Shown one piece after another: positions 38,119 through 46,851 of a stretch of 64,000 nt of DNA (position 1 is its first letter; each line of letters starts with the position of its first letter). The stretch covers positions 62,001 to 126,000 of the forward strand of contig NZ_BMNE01000007.1 of assembly GCF_014646295.1 (NCBI RefSeq), read 5' to 3'. Under the pieces are notes generated by a model. It worked only from the letters and a program-made list of their open reading frames with translations. It ran no database searches and had not been told where the DNA came from. Both the position numbers and the translations under genes were made by a program. The DNA comes from Nocardia rhizosphaerihabitans. GTDB taxonomy: Bacteria; Actinomycetota; Actinomycetes; Mycobacteriales; Mycobacteriaceae.

Positions 38119-39627
38119 CTACTTGGCTCGCCCGAAACGGAACGCGGTGAGCTTGCGCACCGTCGACAGTGTCGACTCGGTGCGGGCGAACGACAGCAAG
38201 GCCATGCCGGGAATCTCGAAGCGCTGTCGCGCGATCGAGTGCGGCCGGGTGAACCCGAGCAGGCCCGCGGCGCCGTGGATGCGGCCGATGCCGGACTCGC
38301 CGACGCCACCGAAGGGCAGCGCCGGGATCGCCGCGTAGGCGGCCGGGCTGTTCACCGAGGTCGCGCCCGCACGCAGCTTGCGGGCGATCTCCATGCCGCG
38401 CTTGCGCGAGAACACCGACGATGCGAGCCCGTATTCGGAGGCGTTGGCCAGCTCGATCGCCTCCTCGACATTGCGCACCGCGCGCACGGTGAGCGTGGGA
38501 CCGAAGGTCTCCTCGCGGACCGCCGCGGAGCCCTCGGGCACGTCGAGCAGCACGATCGGGCGAACGAACGGCGCCTTGATCGACTCGGGACCGCCCACCA
38601 GCGCGGTGCCGCCCTTGGCCAGCGCGTCCTCGAGGTGGCCTGCGATCACGTCGACCTGGCTCGGCAGCGTCATCGGGCCGTAGGAGGCATCCGGACCCGA
38701 GCCCGGCGTCAGGCCTTCGACCCGCCGGGTGAGCTCGGCCAGGAACTCGTCGAGCACCGACGCCACGACGTAGCAGCGCTCGGTGCCCACGCAGGTCTGG
38801 CCGGAGTTCGCCATGGCCGACCAGGCGATCGCGTCGGCGGCCGCGGCCACATCGGCGTCCTCGGCCACGATCGCCGCGTCCTTGCCGCCGCACTCGAGCA
38901 CCACCGGGGTGAGCCGCTGCGCCGCGGCGGCCATGATCCGCTTGCCGGTGGCGGTCGAGCCGGTGAAGGCCACCATGTCCACACCGGACTCCACCAGGGC
39001 CCGGCCGGTGTCGCCCGGGCCGGTCACCACGGTGAGGATGCCGTCGGGCAGGTCGGGGTTCGCCTTGGCGAAGGCGGCGGCGAACCAGTGGCCGACACCG
39101 GTGGTCAGCTCACTGGGCTTGAACACGACGGTGTTGCCCGCGGCCAGCGCGTACGCGATCGAGCCGTTGGGCGTGTAGACCGGGTAGTTCCACGGGCCGA
39201 TCACGCCGACCACGCCGTGCGGACGCTGCTCGATCACGGCCTCGTGATTGGCCATCATCAGGCCCGGCCACACCTTCTTCGGCCCGAGCACCTTCTGCGC
39301 GTTCTCGGCCGCCCACGCGAGGTGTTCGACGGCGGTGATCACCTCGAGGTAGGCGTCGTCGGCCGTCTTGCCGTTCTCGGCGCTGATCAGCGCGCAGAAC
39401 TCCTCGGCGTGGTTGACCAGGTGCGCGCCCCACCGCAGCAGCGCGCGTTTGCGATCCTTGAATCCGAGTTCCCGCCAGGTGTCCGCAGCCCGTCGCGCCA
39501 GGGCGACGGCGGCGCCGACGCTGTCGGCGTCGTCGATCGGCCAGCTGCCGACCTGCTCACCGGTCGCCGGGTTGGTCGTCACCAACATCGGCACGGAAAC
39601 AGTTGCGGTAGTGGGGGTTTCGGTCAT
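38119..39627 (-). CDS. Aldehyde dehydrogenase
   Basis: 502-residue NAD(P)-dependent aldehyde dehydrogenase. Catalytic Cys in NSGQTCVGTERCYV, general-base Glu in PVVLECGGKDA, PWNYPVY and FTGSTATGKRI cofactor segments, and the ETFGPTL motif are present. The C-terminal tail (GMALLSFARTESTLSTVRKL) resembles the succinic-semialdehyde-like actinobacterial branch with a hydrophobic end. It is first gene of a minus-strand operon with the acyl-CoA dehydrogenase and shares its upstream region with the divergent nitronate monooxygenase operon. Confidence 0.92.
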   Translation of the reverse strand: MTETPTTATVSVPMLVTTNPATGEQVGSWPIDDADSVGAAVALARRAADTWRELGFKDRKRALLRWGAHLVNHAEEFCALISAENGKTADDAYLEVITAVEHLAWAAENAQKVLGPKKVWPGLMMANHEAVIEQRPHGVVGVIGPWNYPVYTPNGSIAYALAAGNTVVFKPSELTTGVGHWFAAAFAKANPDLPDGILTVVTGPGDTGRALVESGVDMVAFTGSTATGKRIMAAAAQRLTPVVLECGGKDAAIVAEDADVAAAADAIAWSAMANSGQTCVGTERCYVVASVLDEFLAELTRRVEGLTPGSGPDASYGPMTLPSQVDVIAGHLEDALAKGGTALVGGPESIKAPFVRPIVLLDVPEGSAAVREETFGPTLTVRAVRNVEEAIELANASEYGLASSVFSRKRGMEIARKLRAGATSVNSPAAYAAIPALPFGGVGESGIGRIHGAAGLLGFTRPHSIARQRFEIPGMALLSFARTESTLSTVRKLTAFRFGRAK

Positions 39628-39740
39628 CCTCGACCATCCTTCAAGTAGCCCGGTGGCGGTATTGCGACACTCCGGCCGCACAGGTCGTCCGGAGATCCGG
39701 CGGCCCGCGCGACCTATTGACACGGTATGTCAGCGGCCGC

Positions 39741-39759
39741 TAAGTTAATCGTGATTCTC
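39741..39759 (-). promoter_or_regulatory. Regulon motif copy 1 (GAGAAT-N4-ATTAACTTA)
   Basis: Minus strand reads GAGAAT-CACG-ATTAACTTA-GCG. First of two copies with 21-bp periodicity (two helical turns) in the divergent region between the ALDH and nitronate monooxygenase genes. Confidence 0.65.
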
Positions 39760-39761
39760 AT

Positions 39762-39780
39762 TAAGTTAATCACGATTCTC
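39762..39780 (-). promoter_or_regulatory. Regulon motif copy 2 (GAGAAT-N4-ATTAACTTA)
   Basis: Minus strand reads GAGAAT-CGTG-ATTAACTTA-ATG. Its core ATTAAGTTAAT (39760-39770) is a perfect palindrome. Ends 71 bp before the nitronate monooxygenase start. Confidence 0.68.
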
Positions 39781-39830
39781 GCCGGTTGCAAAGAGCCGTT
39801 CAGGTTTTCATCGCTACCGGCGAGAATCGT
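39772..39830 (+). repeat. 14-bp inverted repeat upstream of nitronate monooxygenase
   Basis: ACGATTCTCGCCGG (39772-39785) and CCGGCGAGAATCGT (39817-39830) are perfectly complementary, 31 nt apart. The left arm overlaps motif copy 2; the right arm is 21 nt before the start codon and just before GGAGGGAG. It could be an operator pair or, if transcribed, a leader stem-loop. Confidence 0.6.
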
Positions 39831-39851
39831 CGAATCCGGAGGGAGAGCGCG

Positions 39852-40838
39852 ATGCTGCGCACCCGATTCACCGAGGCATTCGGTGTCGAGCACCCCATCG
39901 TGCAGGGCGGGATGATGTGGGTCGGCCGAGCCGAACTCGCCGCCGCCGTCTCGGAGGCGGGTGGCCTCGGCATCATCACGGGTCTGACCCAGCCGACGCC
40001 GCAGGCGCTGCGGGAGGAGATCGCCAGGACCAGGGATCTCACCGACAAGCCGTTCGGGGTGAATCTGACGATCCTGCCGTCCATCACTCCCCCGCCATAC
40101 GAGGAGTACCGGCAGGCGATCATCGACGGCGGGGTCCCGATCGTGGAGATCGCGGGCGGCAATCCGGCCACCCACCTGCCCTTCCTCAAGGATGCCGGGA
40201 TCAAGGTGCTGCACAAGTGCACCAGCGTCAAGCACGCGCTCAAGGCGCAGCAGGTCGGCGTCGACGGCGTGAGCATCGACGGTTTCGAATGCGCCGGTCA
40301 CCCCGGCGAGAACGACACGCCCGGGCTGGTGCTGATCCCCGCCGCGGCGCGTGAGCTCGAGATCCCGATGATCGCCTCGGGCGGCATCGCCGACGCCCGC
40401 GGCCTGGTCGCCGCGATGGCGCTGGGGGCGGACGGGGTGAACATGGGCACGCGGTTCCTGTGCACCGTCGAGTCGCCGATCGCGCACTCGGTCAAGGAGA
40501 AGATCGTCGCCAATACCGAGCTCGACACCAAGCTGATCTTCCGGACCATGAACAACACCGCCCGGGTCGCCGACAATGCCGTCAGCCGCCAGGTCGTCGA
40601 GATCGAGCGCGGCGGCGGCACCTTCGCCGATGTGCGTGATCTCGTCGCGGGTGCGCGCGGGCGCAAGGTCTACGAGGACGGCGACGTCGACGCGGGAATC
40701 TGGAGCGTCGGCCAATGTCAGGGCCTGATCCACGACATCCCCACCTGCGGCGACCTCGTCGCGCGGATCGTGCGCGAGGCCGAGGCCCTCATCGCGGGCC
40801 GGCTGGCGGGCACGATCGTCGAGGCGGTGGCGCGATGA
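39852..40838 (+). CDS. Nitronate monooxygenase / 2-nitropropane dioxygenase-family FMN enzyme
   Basis: 328-residue TIM-barrel FMN enzyme. N-terminal HPIVQGGMMWVGRAELAAAVSEAGGLGIITG, FMN-phosphate segment GGIADARGLVAAMALGADGVNMGTRFL and catalytic region VDGVSIDGFECAGHPGEND (His of the AGHPG motif). Family members oxidise nitronates, but several relatives act in degradation of CoA-linked substrates. It leads an operon with a crotonase-fold gene (ATGA overlap) and an acyl-CoA ligase, so a CoA-pathway role is more likely than nitronate detoxification; that is inference. Confidence 0.88.
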   Translation: MLRTRFTEAFGVEHPIVQGGMMWVGRAELAAAVSEAGGLGIITGLTQPTPQALREEIARTRDLTDKPFGVNLTILPSITPPPYEEYRQAIIDGGVPIVEIAGGNPATHLPFLKDAGIKVLHKCTSVKHALKAQQVGVDGVSIDGFECAGHPGENDTPGLVLIPAAARELEIPMIASGGIADARGLVAAMALGADGVNMGTRFLCTVESPIAHSVKEKIVANTELDTKLIFRTMNNTARVADNAVSRQVVEIERGGGTFADVRDLVAGARGRKVYEDGDVDAGIWSVGQCQGLIHDIPTCGDLVARIVREAEALIAGRLAGTIVEAVAR

Positions 40839-41641
40839 GTGAGAGCCTGCACGTCGACTCCGAACACGGCGTCGTGCGCATCACGATCGATCGCCAGGCC
40901 AGGATGAACGCGATCGACCTCGCGACCATGGCCGAACTGTCCGCGGCGATCACGGCGGCCGCCGACGAGCCGAGCACGCGGGTGATCGTGCTGACCGGCG
41001 CGGGCAAGGCCTTCTGCACCGGCGCCGACCTCGCCGCCGCGGCCGCCTCGGGCGGCAACGAGGCGACGCCGGAGGTGGTGATGGACACCGCCAACGGCGT
41101 GATCCGCGCGATCGTCGACTCCCCGTTGCCGGTGATCGCCCAGATCAACGGGCCCGCCGCTGGTGTCGGCACCTCGATCGCCCTGGCCGCCGACCTGATC
41201 TATGCCGCCGACAGCACCTACCTGTTGCTGCCGTTCACCTCCATCGGCCTGATGCCCGACGGTGGCGCGACCGCGTTGGTTGCGGCCGCGATGGGACGGG
41301 CGCGGGCCGCGGAGATGGCGCTTCTCGGTGGCCGCCTGCCCGCGGGAGAGGCCGCCGCGGCGGGCCTGATCACCGCGAGCGTGCCCGCCGAGGAACTCAC
41401 CGACCACGTCGACACCATCGCCGCCAAGCTCGCGATCGGGCCGCGGCGCGCGCTGCAGCTGACCAAGGCCGCGATCAACGCGGCGACCCTGTCCGAACTC
41501 GACAGCGCGCTCACACGGGAGAAGGACGGGCAGGTCGAACTGCTGACCTCCGCCGACTTCCTGGAGGGGATGACCGCGATGTTGACCCGCCGCGCCCCGC
41601 ATTTCGCCGGCGCTCCCCGCCCGATCGCCGACCCGGCCTAG
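40835..41641 (+). CDS. Crotonase-fold enzyme, probably enoyl-CoA isomerase-type
   Basis: 268 residues. Crotonase fold with oxyanion segments AFCTGADLA and INGPAAGVG. Both hydratase glutamates are missing: the GGGxE position is Ser114 (GVGTSIA) and the PE position is Phe134 (LPFTSIG). Asp142 in LMPDGGA matches the catalytic Asp position of PaaG-type enoyl-CoA isomerases. It should therefore shift double bonds or act on ring-CoAs, not hydrate enoyl-CoA; that is inferred from residues. Start codon overlaps the preceding stop; the ligase gene follows after 20 bp. Confidence 0.88.
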   Translation: MSESLHVDSEHGVVRITIDRQARMNAIDLATMAELSAAITAAADEPSTRVIVLTGAGKAFCTGADLAAAAASGGNEATPEVVMDTANGVIRAIVDSPLPVIAQINGPAAGVGTSIALAADLIYAADSTYLLLPFTSIGLMPDGGATALVAAAMGRARAAEMALLGGRLPAGEAAAAGLITASVPAEELTDHVDTIAAKLAIGPRRALQLTKAAINAATLSELDSALTREKDGQVELLTSADFLEGMTAMLTRRAPHFAGAPRPIADPA

Positions 41642-41661
41642 TTCCCCTCGAGGAGACGACG

Positions 41662-43236
41662 ATGTCCACCGCCGCAGAACCGATGCGCTCGCGACGCAAT
41701 CACTGGATGAACCAGATCGCGATCCACGCCACCACCATCCCCGACGCGCCCGCGCTGCGCTACCTCGGCAAGACCACCACCTGGCGGGAACTGCACGAGC
41801 GGGTCGGCAAGCTCGCCGACGCGCTCGCCCGGCGCGGTGTCGGCCCCGGTGATCGCGTGCTGATCCTGATGCTGAACAACACCGAGTACATCGAATCGGT
41901 GTTCGCCATCAATACTCTCGGCGCGATCGCGGTGCCGGTGAACTTCCGGCTCACCCCGCCCGAGATCGCCTATCTGGTCACCGACAGCGGCGCGACCGCC
42001 ATCATCACCGAGGCGATGTTCGCACCGCTGGTCACCGCGGTGGCGGACCAGACCGGTGGCCTGGACACCCGCATCGTGGTCGGCGTCGGCACGTGCGAGG
42101 GCCTGCTCGGCTACGACGACCTGCTGGCCGAGGAGGGCGAGCCGCACGAGCCGCTCGACGTCGCCGAGGACACCGCCGCCCTGATCATGTACACCTCCGG
42201 CACGACCGGAAACCCCAAGGGCGCGGTGCTGACCCACCTCAACATGAATTCCCAGGCGCTGACCTGCATCCGGGCCATGCGCTACAGCGCCGACGACATC
42301 GCCTTCTGCGCCTCGCCGCTGTTCCACATCGCCGGATTGGGTTCCATCGCATCCTGTTTCGTGCTCGGCGCGCTGACGGTGATCCATCCGCTCAAGGCCT
42401 TCGACGCCACCGAGGTCCTCGACGCGTGGGAACGCGAACGCGCCACCTCGGTGTTCCTGGTTCCGGCCCAGTGGCAGATCGTCTGCGCCGATCCCTCGGT
42501 GCCGCAACGTGATCTGCGTCTGCGGGTGATCAGCTGGGGCGCCGCGCCCGCCTCGGACACGGTGCTGCGCGCCATGGCCGAGACCTTTCCCGACGCCCTC
42601 AACGTGGCGGTCTTCGGCCAGACCGAGATGTCGCCGATCACCTGCGTGCTCGACGGCGAGGACGCGATCCGCAAGCTGGGTTCGGTCGGCAAGCCGATCC
42701 CGACCATCGCCACCCGGATCGTCGACGACGAGATGAACGATGTCGCCCCCGGCGAGATCGGCGAAATCGTCTATCGCGGACCGACCTTGATGCGCGAGTA
42801 CTGGAACAACCCGCGCGCCACCGCCGACGCGTTCGCCGGCGGCTGGTTCCACTCCGGAGATCTGGTCCGCCGGGACGACGAGGGGTTCGTCTACGTCGTC
42901 GACCGGAAGAAGGACATGATCATCTCCGGCGGCGAGAACATCTACTGCGCCGAGGTCGAGAACGTCCTGTTCGCCCACCCCCGCATCCGCGAGGCCGCGG
43001 TGATCGGCCGCGCCGACGACAAGTGGGGCGAGGTGCCGGTCGCGATCATCGCCGTGGAGGACGACGCCGAGATCGACCTGGCCGAGCTGGAACCGCACCT
43101 CAACGCCCATCTCGCCCGCTACAAGCACCCGAAGGCACTCGTCGTGGTCGACACCCTGCCGCGCAACGCGGGCGGCAAGGTGGTCAAGCACGAACTGCGC
43201 AAGCTGCACGGCTCCGCGCCCGCGGTCAGCGGCTGA
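41662..43236 (+). CDS. Acyl-CoA ligase (FadD type)
   Basis: 524-residue ANL-superfamily enzyme forming acyl-CoA from a carboxylic acid with ATP. P-loop MYTSGTTGNPKG, FGQTEMSP, HSGDLVRRDDEG, the hinge DRKKDMIISGGENIY and the C-terminal catalytic lysine in PRNAGGKVVKHELRK. ATG after GAGGAG. Third gene of the operon with nitronate monooxygenase and the isomerase-like crotonase. Its 3' end overlaps the convergent hydrolase gene by 11 bp. Chain-length preference cannot be read. Confidence 0.93.
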   Translation: MSTAAEPMRSRRNHWMNQIAIHATTIPDAPALRYLGKTTTWRELHERVGKLADALARRGVGPGDRVLILMLNNTEYIESVFAINTLGAIAVPVNFRLTPPEIAYLVTDSGATAIITEAMFAPLVTAVADQTGGLDTRIVVGVGTCEGLLGYDDLLAEEGEPHEPLDVAEDTAALIMYTSGTTGNPKGAVLTHLNMNSQALTCIRAMRYSADDIAFCASPLFHIAGLGSIASCFVLGALTVIHPLKAFDATEVLDAWERERATSVFLVPAQWQIVCADPSVPQRDLRLRVISWGAAPASDTVLRAMAETFPDALNVAVFGQTEMSPITCVLDGEDAIRKLGSVGKPIPTIATRIVDDEMNDVAPGEIGEIVYRGPTLMREYWNNPRATADAFAGGWFHSGDLVRRDDEGFVYVVDRKKDMIISGGENIYCAEVENVLFAHPRIREAAVIGRADDKWGEVPVAIIAVEDDAEIDLAELEPHLNAHLARYKHPKALVVVDTLPRNAGGKVVKHELRKLHGSAPAVSG

Positions 43237-44284
43237 GGAACTCCTCGATCGCGGGCCAGGTGGTCTCGGCGGCGGCCGCGCTCGCGACCAGGCCGAGGTG
43301 GCCGCCCGTCACCTCCACGAACCGTGCTTCGGCGGCATTCGGCAGGACGTCGATGCCGCGTCGCACGGCGGTGGCGGGCACCACCATGTCGGTGCGGCTG
43401 CCTACCAGCAGCACCCGGCAGGTCACCTTGGCCAGCTCGATCACCAGGTCCGAACGCAACCGGATCGAGCCGCTCGCGAGTTCGTTGCGCACGACCAGGC
43501 TGCGGTAGATCTGCCAGTACGAGCGGCCGGGGTAGCCGGGCATGCTGGACATGAAGCGGTCCGTCGCCTCCATCCGGGCCAGCGCCTCGGTGTCCAAGGC
43601 GTTGCGGGCCAGGAACATCGGCCGGGCGAGTTCCCGGTCGAAGGCCTGCAACCGGAAGCCCAGCTGGACGAATTCCTGCGGGATGCCACCCATGAGCCGG
43701 GTGGCCAGCGCCATCTCGCGGCCGCCGGTGATCCGGCCCGCCAGGCGCAGCGGCTGCAACAGCGGGGTGCGGGCCTGGTCGATCGGGGTGGCCAGGCCGG
43801 TGATCGAGGCGATCGGCAGGTCGGGGTGGGCGGCCGAGGTGAGCAGTGCCATCGCGCCGCCGAGGGACCAGCCGATGATGTCGATCGGGCCGTCGTGCTC
43901 GTGGGCGATCCGCAGGATGGCCTCGGGCAGGATGTCGTGCGTCCAGTCCTCGAGCCCGAGATCGCGGTCGGCGTAACCGAATCGGCCGTAGTCGATGACA
44001 TACGGCTGCCTGCCCTGGTCGAGCAGAAAACGCACCAGGCTCTGTCCAGGCCGCAGGTCGAAGCACGACGGTGTCACCGCCAGCGGCGGCACGAGCAGGA
44101 CCGGATTGCCGGTCGCCGGAGTCGTGCGGTCATACCGCTTCAGGTGCCGGTGCTCGCCCTCGTAGACGGTCGTCGATGGCGCGGGCCGATACGGCTCGAG
44201 CCCACCCCCGAACGACACTGACCACACATTGCGCACCGCGCGCCGCGCGTCGGCAACGATCGCCACCACCACATTCCCCTTCAC
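43226..44284 (-). CDS. Alpha/beta hydrolase resembling PHA synthase/acyltransferase family
   Basis: 352 residues. Nucleophile elbow GWSLGG (Ser), with NPVLLVPPLAVTPSCFDLRPGQSLVRFLLDQGRQPYVIDYG near the N-terminus as in class I/III PHA synthase-like hydrolases (given in part: VLLVPPLAVTPSCFD). Possible catalytic Asp in GSRTDMVVPA and His in VTGGHLGLV. The Ser rather than Cys nucleophile argues for hydrolase or transacylase activity. It follows the lipase gene on the same strand by 43 bp. Confidence 0.85.
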   Translation of the reverse strand: MKGNVVVAIVADARRAVRNVWSVSFGGGLEPYRPAPSTTVYEGEHRHLKRYDRTTPATGNPVLLVPPLAVTPSCFDLRPGQSLVRFLLDQGRQPYVIDYGRFGYADRDLGLEDWTHDILPEAILRIAHEHDGPIDIIGWSLGGAMALLTSAAHPDLPIASITGLATPIDQARTPLLQPLRLAGRITGGREMALATRLMGGIPQEFVQLGFRLQAFDRELARPMFLARNALDTEALARMEATDRFMSSMPGYPGRSYWQIYRSLVVRNELASGSIRLRSDLVIELAKVTCRVLLVGSRTDMVVPATAVRRGIDVLPNAAEARFVEVTGGHLGLVASAAAAETTWPAIEEFLSR

Positions 44285-44327
44285 TTCACCACGGCTGCCA
44301 GAAGGCAGTTGTCACCAGTTCGAGTCG

Positions 44328-45674
44328 TCAGGCCGCACGGCGGGCGGCGTCGGCCTGCCCGCTGCGATGGGGCCGGGTCGCGGAGCCGGTCAGCGGCCGC
44401 GCGAAGAGCACCTGTGCGGCGGCGCGAGCGAGACCGGCCAGGCCGCGGCGGCCCGCGGGCAGGCCGAGCACGCTCCACACGGTCTGCGTCTGTGACGGCG
44501 TGACGGTCTCCCCGGCGAACCGGTCGGCCAGCCAGTTCAGGCTCAGCGGCGTCGACAACGCGAGCAGCGTGATGTGTTCGCTGAGCCGGTCACGCAGGTA
44601 GGTGACGTGCGCTCCGTGCCCGCGATAGCGGTCGACCAGCGCGTCGATATCGGCGGTCGCGATGATCTGGTCGTGCACGGCCTGCACGACCAGCAGTGGC
44701 ACGGCCGGTGCCCTGGTACCCAGTTCGGCGTCGGCGAAGACGGCGGCCATGTCCGCGAGGGCGAGCAGCTCGGCGATCGGGACGGAGGTGTGCCGGTCGA
44801 CGTCGTAGCGCGCCAGACGCAGGACCGTGCCACCGGTGGTCGAGCGCGCGGCCTTGTCGAGCACGGCCTTGCCCGCTTCGTCGACAACACTGTCGATGAC
44901 GGCGTCGAACGCCGGATACACCCGGCGCAGCGCGGCGACGACCAGGGTCGGCAGCCCGGCGTGCAGGCTGCCGTTGAGCCGGTGGAACGTGGACACCAGA
45001 TCACCGACGGGCGAGCCGAGCACCGCACCGGCGATGTCGAGTTCGGGGGCGTAGGAGGGCGCCATCTCGGCGGCCCACGAGGTCGCGAGGCCACCACCGG
45101 AGTAGCCCCACAGCCCGACCTGAGCCCGCGGATCGAGGCCGAGCGGTTCGAACGACAGCGCCGCGCGGACGCCGTCGAGCGTGCGGTAGCCGGGTTCACG
45201 CGGGGCGCCCCACGCGCCCAGCATGCCCTCGTGATCCGGGACGGAGATGGCCCAGCCCCTGGTCAGCGCGTCGACGGAGCACAGGAGTTCGACGTGGGCG
45301 AAGGTGCCGATGGCGCGCGAGCCCTTCTGCAGCGCATAGGACGGGAACCCGCGCGAGGACACCGCGTCGATGGCGCATTGGAACGACAGCAGCGGCGTCT
45401 GCGAGCCTGCGCCCGCGGGCGCGATCACGGTCGTCACCGAGGCGTCGGGTTTGCCGTTGAGGTCGTTCGTGCGGTACAGCAACTGCCACGCGGTCACCTT
45501 CAGCGGGATCACCCCGAAGGCGGCCAGCTCGACCGGACGCCACCGCAGGACCGTGCCCTCGGCGAGCTGCTCGAACCCGGCCCGTGGCTGATAGAACGGG
45601 TCGTTGTCGGGCAGCGTCGCGAAGGCGGGCGCCGGCCAGCTCTCGGTACGCGAGCGGGCGGGATCGGCAGTCAA
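44328..45674 (-). CDS. LIP-family triacylglycerol lipase
   Basis: 448 residues; TTG start with GGAG 8 nt upstream. Alpha/beta-hydrolase of the secretory lipase (LIP) family: nucleophile GYSGGGLATSWAAEMAPSYAPEL, oxyanion region near ISVPDHEGMLGAWG and SVTTVIAPAG at the N-terminal beta-sheet; catalytic Asp/His probably in VQAVHDQIIATAD and LSEHITLL. No signal peptide is visible, unusual for a family named as secreted, so it may act inside or the start may be wrong. Forms a pair with the downstream hydrolase. Confidence 0.88.
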   Translation of the reverse strand: MTADPARSRTESWPAPAFATLPDNDPFYQPRAGFEQLAEGTVLRWRPVELAAFGVIPLKVTAWQLLYRTNDLNGKPDASVTTVIAPAGAGSQTPLLSFQCAIDAVSSRGFPSYALQKGSRAIGTFAHVELLCSVDALTRGWAISVPDHEGMLGAWGAPREPGYRTLDGVRAALSFEPLGLDPRAQVGLWGYSGGGLATSWAAEMAPSYAPELDIAGAVLGSPVGDLVSTFHRLNGSLHAGLPTLVVAALRRVYPAFDAVIDSVVDEAGKAVLDKAARSTTGGTVLRLARYDVDRHTSVPIAELLALADMAAVFADAELGTRAPAVPLLVVQAVHDQIIATADIDALVDRYRGHGAHVTYLRDRLSEHITLLALSTPLSLNWLADRFAGETVTPSQTQTVWSVLGLPAGRRGLAGLARAAAQVLFARPLTGSATRPHRSGQADAARRAA

Positions 45675-45719
45675 CGTGTCACTCCAGGGGACAGCGCGCG
45701 GGCGCGCGGGACAGGGAAA

Positions 45720-45746
45720 ACGGGCCGGTCGCGGTGACCGGCCCGT
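45720..45746 (-). terminator. Intrinsic terminator after AurF-like gene
   Basis: Perfect 11-bp stem (45720-45730 with 45736-45746). On the minus strand it is followed by TTTTCCC, a true intrinsic terminator layout for the diiron oxygenase gene, separating it from the lipase gene. Confidence 0.85.
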
Positions 45747-45765
45747 CGGGGCGGATCGTGGCCGG

Positions 45766-46752
45766 TCAGGCGGCTCTGCGCGCGGGCTCGCTGCGGTAGC
45801 GCGAGGCCGGGCCGTCGATGCCGAGCAGGCGCCAGGTGAGCTTGGCGAGCGGGTTCATCATCCCGGTGCCCTCCACCAGCGCCCGCACATCGGCGAACAC
45901 GTCACGCTTCGTCGCCTGCGATTCCGGGCTGCCCCAGTAGGCCTCCCGCATCACCTCGTCCGGAATGCCGAACTTGTCCACGAACTGCTTCGGCGGCGTC
46001 GCGATCATGTCGAGCATCACGCGCATGGCGATCGGGAACGCCACCGAGAGCACGGTTTTCGTGATCGGGTTCATCGAGGGCACGTTCTTGCGCAGATACT
46101 CGTGCGCGAAGGAGATATGCCGCGCTTCCTCGGCCACATGGATCTGCATGACCCGGTGCACCATCGGATGCATGTCCACCCCGCCGCGCAGCAGCGACTT
46201 CTGCAGGTGGTCGATCGGCTCCTCGCCGCCGAGGATCATCGTGAAGAACAGCTCGGGGAAGTACTTCACCGCAGGCCAGATGGCCATCGTCAGCTTGCGG
46301 TCGATCGAGCCCATGCCGATCACATCGCGGTAGCCGATCCGGTTGATCATCTCCTGGAACATCATCGTGTGGTTGCACTCTTCGGCAGCCTCATGGGTGA
46401 CGTACCGGAACTCCGGATCGCCGTTGGGCACCGAGACCAGATACTGCATCAGCCCACGGATCAGCAGCTGCTCGAAATCCAGGCCGACCTTGGCGATCCC
46501 GGCCTGACGCCACATGCCCATGGCGATCTGCTTGTCGACCGGCTGCGCCTTGTACCAGGGGTGACGACCCAGCGGGTCCTCCTCGGGCATGATCCAGCGC
46601 GGATCGTCGGAATACACGGCGAATTCCGGCGAATCCCAGTCGATGTCGACATACGGATCGAAGTGTTTGGTCACGGACCCTTCGGACAGGTTCCGCAGGA
46701 TCTCGTGGTATCCGGGTTCCCCCGGACGCTTGGCGGCAGTGGACAGCGTCAT
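45766..46752 (-). CDS. AurF-like diiron oxygenase
   Basis: 328 residues, helical, with two E-x-x-H-type metal clusters: HEAAEECNHTMMF (about 120-132) and HVAEEARHISFAHEYL (about 208-223), as in AurF N-oxygenases and related fatty-acid/lipid oxygenases of actinomycetes (PF11583). Substrate unknown. ATG after GAGGAG at 6 nt. A perfect 19-bp palindrome lies 36 bp upstream, pointing to TetR-type control. Neighbours are lipase, MpaB-type oxygenases and thiolase, in keeping with lipid modification. Confidence 0.88.
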   Translation of the reverse strand: MTLSTAAKRPGEPGYHEILRNLSEGSVTKHFDPYVDIDWDSPEFAVYSDDPRWIMPEEDPLGRHPWYKAQPVDKQIAMGMWRQAGIAKVGLDFEQLLIRGLMQYLVSVPNGDPEFRYVTHEAAEECNHTMMFQEMINRIGYRDVIGMGSIDRKLTMAIWPAVKYFPELFFTMILGGEEPIDHLQKSLLRGGVDMHPMVHRVMQIHVAEEARHISFAHEYLRKNVPSMNPITKTVLSVAFPIAMRVMLDMIATPPKQFVDKFGIPDEVMREAYWGSPESQATKRDVFADVRALVEGTGMMNPLAKLTWRLLGIDGPASRYRSEPARRAA

Positions 46753-46787
46753 CGATGTCTCCTCAGTACGGTGCTCCACCCAGTTTA

Positions 46788-46806
46788 GTGGTACCTGCGG
46801 TACCAC
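46788..46806. promoter_or_regulatory. Perfect 19-bp palindrome upstream of AurF-like gene
   Basis: GTGGTACC-TGC-GGTACCAC, 36 bp before the start at 46752. A likely operator; no dedicated regulator gene is adjacent. Confidence 0.65.
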
Positions 46807-46851
46807 ACAAGAGTTGGCGCTACTAAGTGTTACACCTATCTCGCCATCGGC

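Noticed and set aside
44296..44309. CTGCC/GGCAG hairpin between lipase and hydrolase genes as a terminator
   Set aside because: Five-base stem only; the 43-bp same-strand gap is more consistent with one operon.
46824..46842. Possible sixth copy of the regulon motif before the AurF-like gene
   Set aside because: It begins TAAGT and ends ATCTC at the right distance, but only about 10 of 19 positions agree with copy 1, and it lacks the palindromic core.
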